NCBI GenBank assembly: GCA_002684755.1
Contig: NYVS01000132.1
Span: forward strand, 12,157 to 19,151
Direction: 5' to 3'
Origin: Phycisphaerae bacterium
Lineage (GTDB): Bacteria; Planctomycetota; Phycisphaerae; Phycisphaerales; SM1A02
DNA: 6,995 bases
Part shown: positions 5,131-6,995 of the stretch, piece after piece
Numbering within the stretch: the first letter of the stretch is position 1
How the letters are laid out: the number at the start of each line of letters is the position of its first letter
The notes under the pieces: generated by a model
Told to the model about the DNA's origin: nothing
Databases searched by the model: none
The model's input: the letters and a program-made list of their open reading frames with translations, nothing else
Program-made: the position numbers and the translations under genes

Positions 5131-6995
5131 ATGTTCCAGTTCCTTCGCAAGTACGACAAGTGGATCCTCGTTGTGGGCGGCACGCTCCTGATGATCACCT
5201 TCCTGGTGCCACAGGCCATCCAGGGCCTCGCCGAGTACAGCGCCCAGACCGGTGCGACCTGGGCGAGGGTCGGTTCGAACAAGGAGTCGGTCACCTCCGG
5301 CGAAGCCGACATGCTTCGACGTCAGACCAGACTGATCGATCTCCTCGGAGCGAGCAGCCCGCTCGGCCAGCTCGGGGTCGGCACGAATCCCGCACACTGG
5401 TACCTGCTGGTCCGCGAGGCCCGGGCCGCCGGTCTGGTCGGTGGCGCCAGCTCGGGCTACGAGGTCGCCCAGCAGATCGCCGGGGCACGGACCGACACCG
5501 AAGGCGTCACCCCCGAGATGGTCATCGCCACCCTCGGCTCCCAGGCGGGCCTGAGCCCGCAACAGACCCTCGCGACGCTGGCGGAGGTCCGTGGGGTCAC
5601 CCAGCTCCTCGCCCTCGTGGGAACCGCCGGACGATTCAGCGACACGCGTCTTCGCAGCGCCGCCGCCCGGAAGTCCCTCGGAGTCGCCGCCGACGTCGTG
5701 GTCATCGACGCCCGGACCGACGACACGATCGAGCAGCCCGAAATCGACGAGCAACGCCTCACCGAGCAGATGACGGCCCATGCCGACGTGCTCCCCGACG
5801 CGGAGGGTGCGACGTTCGGATATCGCATTCCCGATCGCTTCAAGCTCGAGTGGCTGATGATCCCGAAGGCCGCGGTTCGAACCTCCCTCGAGAACAGCCC
5901 GGAGCTCGGCCCCGTCGAGTTGCGGAAGGCGTTCATGAAGGACCCCACCCGCTTCGGAACCGCGGCCACGACCAGCAGTTTCTCCACCGAGGAAGCCCGG
6001 ATCCGGGAAGTCGTCCTCGACGACCTGACCGACGCCCGGATGGAGGCGATCGCCAAGTTCGCCTCCGACCAGACCCAGTTCCCTCGTCGTGGCATGGGCC
6101 GGATCGGCCTGCACTACGACCTGCCCGCGGACTGGGCGACCCGACGCCAGAGCTTCACCGGTCTCGCCGACGAGATCGCGAAGGAATTCGATCTTCCGCT
6201 CCCCGCCTATCGCTCCAGCGGCCAGGATTGGCTCGCGGTCGAAGACCTCTCGGACGAGACGCGTTTCGGATCACTCGCCAAGAGCGACACCGACCTCTAC
6301 GGCCGCAATCGGACGCCGATGTCGGCGATCCTGCCGGCCCTTCGTGACTTCGGCGGCAGCGACTCGATCGCCGTCCAGTCCGGGGTCGCGTTCCCCCCGA
6401 CCTTCGCCCCCGACGGCGACCTCTATCTCGCCCGGGTCATCGACACCGATCCCTCCCGTCCCCCCGCCGATCTCGACGAGGTCCGGGCCGCGGTCCGAGC
6501 CGACGTCGAAGCGATGCTTCGATACGAGACGCTGGCATCGCGACTTCCCGAGCTGGAGCAGGTGGCGAGAACCGACGGACTTCGTCCCATCGCGGACGCC
6601 TACGGCGTTCCGGTCGAGTTCGCGGCCGACATCCGCGAAGCGAATCTCCAGATCCTGCTGCAGTACGGCATCGAACTGTCGTCCTCGATTCCCGGCCTCG
6701 GCACCGACGCCGAGGCGATCGCGGAGATCGGGGATCGCGCGATGAGCCTCGATCCGACGCGGCCCGTGGCCGACCAGCCGATCGACCAGCGGGTCTTCGC
6801 CATCGCGTTGCCCGAACGCCTCGCGGTCCTCGTGGTCTCGATCGACAAGCTGATGCCGCTCACCGAGGAACAGTGGTCGGGACTCGCGGCGAATCAGGGC
6901 CCCCTGCAGGCCGCGATCACCCAGGACCTCGCGGCCTTCGACCCGGCCTCGATCTTCGGATTCGAGGCGTTGAAGACCCGCCATGCGTTCGAACG
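5131..6995 (+). CDS. Membrane-anchored SurA/PpiD-like protein, 3' partial
   Basis: The frame stays open from ATG 5131 to the window edge; 621 residues are visible and the end is missing. A possible ribosome site, GGAAG (5121-5125), lies five bases before the ATG. The N-terminus, MFQFLRKYDK then about 20 hydrophobic residues (11-30), is a positive-inside signal anchor like that of PpiD, placing the rest outside the cytoplasm. Residues about 45-200 are mostly helical and resemble the SurA/PpiD N-terminal chaperone region. The stretch IDEQRLTEQM (205-214) followed by GYRIPDRFKLEWLMI (about 230-244) matches the linker before the parvulin domain in such proteins. GDLYLARVIDTDPSRPPADL (429-448) resembles the final strand and following helix after that domain. 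Between them I see no clear parvulin signature, so isomerase activity is doubtful and a chaperone or scaffold role in envelope protein folding is more likely. The gene follows rpsD after a likely terminator; no clear promoter is seen in between. Confidence 0.72.
   Translation, partial: MFQFLRKYDKWILVVGGTLLMITFLVPQAIQGLAEYSAQTGATWARVGSNKESVTSGEADMLRRQTRLIDLLGASSPLGQLGVGTNPAHWYLLVREARAAGLVGGASSGYEVAQQIAGARTDTEGVTPEMVIATLGSQAGLSPQQTLATLAEVRGVTQLLALVGTAGRFSDTRLRSAAARKSLGVAADVVVIDARTDDTIEQPEIDEQRLTEQMTAHADVLPDAEGATFGYRIPDRFKLEWLMIPKAAVRTSLENSPELGPVELRKAFMKDPTRFGTAATTSSFSTEEARIREVVLDDLTDARMEAIAKFASDQTQFPRRGMGRIGLHYDLPADWATRRQSFTGLADEIAKEFDLPLPAYRSSGQDWLAVEDLSDETRFGSLAKSDTDLYGRNRTPMSAILPALRDFGGSDSIAVQSGVAFPPTFAPDGDLYLARVIDTDPSRPPADLDEVRAAVRADVEAMLRYETLASRLPELEQVARTDGLRPIADAYGVPVEFAADIREANLQILLQYGIELSSSIPGLGTDAEAIAEIGDRAMSLDPTRPVADQPIDQRVFAIALPERLAVLVVSIDKLMPLTEEQWSGLAANQGPLQAAITQDLAAFDPASIFGFEALKTRHAFE

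Noticed and set aside
5058..6347. A 429-codon plus-strand frame overlapping the PpiD-like gene
   Set aside because: The product is almost entirely Arg, Pro, Gly and Asp. The frame from ATG 5131 gives a proper membrane anchor and family-like sequence over the same DNA, so this one is a shadow.
1..6995. CRISPR arrays, insertion sequences, tRNA or rRNA genes, tandem repeats
   Set aside because: I looked for regularly spaced repeats, transposase motifs, terminal inverted repeats and tRNA-like cloverleaves on both strands and saw none.

Overview
The window is GC-rich, gene-dense bacterial chromosome with a strong preference for G or C at third codon positions. The lineage is inferred from gene character only: an S4 protein without zinc-binding cysteines encoded outside an alpha operon, a long non-classical amidophosphoribosyltransferase, an unrecognised 270-residue protein, and weak or absent Shine-Dalgarno sequences. 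Together these fit a planctomycete, perhaps of the Phycisphaerae. No marker here fixes the taxonomy.

Layout, left to right. (1) 1-744, plus strand: the C-terminal part of a YycJ/WalJ-like metallo-beta-lactamase-fold hydrolase, cut by the window edge. (2) 745-1557, minus strand: a 270-residue protein of unknown function, converging on gene 1 with no spacer; the two stop codons sit back to back in TGATCA. (3) 1558-1642: a short divergent intergenic region. (4) 1643-3559, plus strand: a 638-residue PurF-like amidophosphoribosyltransferase of the long variant type also known from Bacteroidetes. (5) 3560-4306: a 747-base stretch with no convincing gene. It holds a good rho-independent-type terminator (3962-4000), a strong sigma70-like promoter (4144-4172) and a structured leader. 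(6) 4307-4906, plus strand: rpsD, ribosomal protein S4. (7) 4907-5130: a spacer with a large nested hairpin that probably terminates rpsD. (8) 5131 to the right edge, plus strand: a membrane-anchored SurA/PpiD-like protein, truncated by the window.

The genes look like separate housekeeping transcription units rather than one pathway operon: purine biosynthesis or glutamine amidotransfer, ribosome assembly, envelope protein folding, and a nuclease-like hydrolase. I see no mobile element, CRISPR array, tRNA, rRNA or defence system, and no previously undescribed multi-gene system. The points most worth a second look are the departures of the PurF-like enzyme from classical PurF, the promoter and leader of rpsD, the terminator-ended A/T-richer segment upstream of it, and the missing parvulin signature in the PpiD-like protein.
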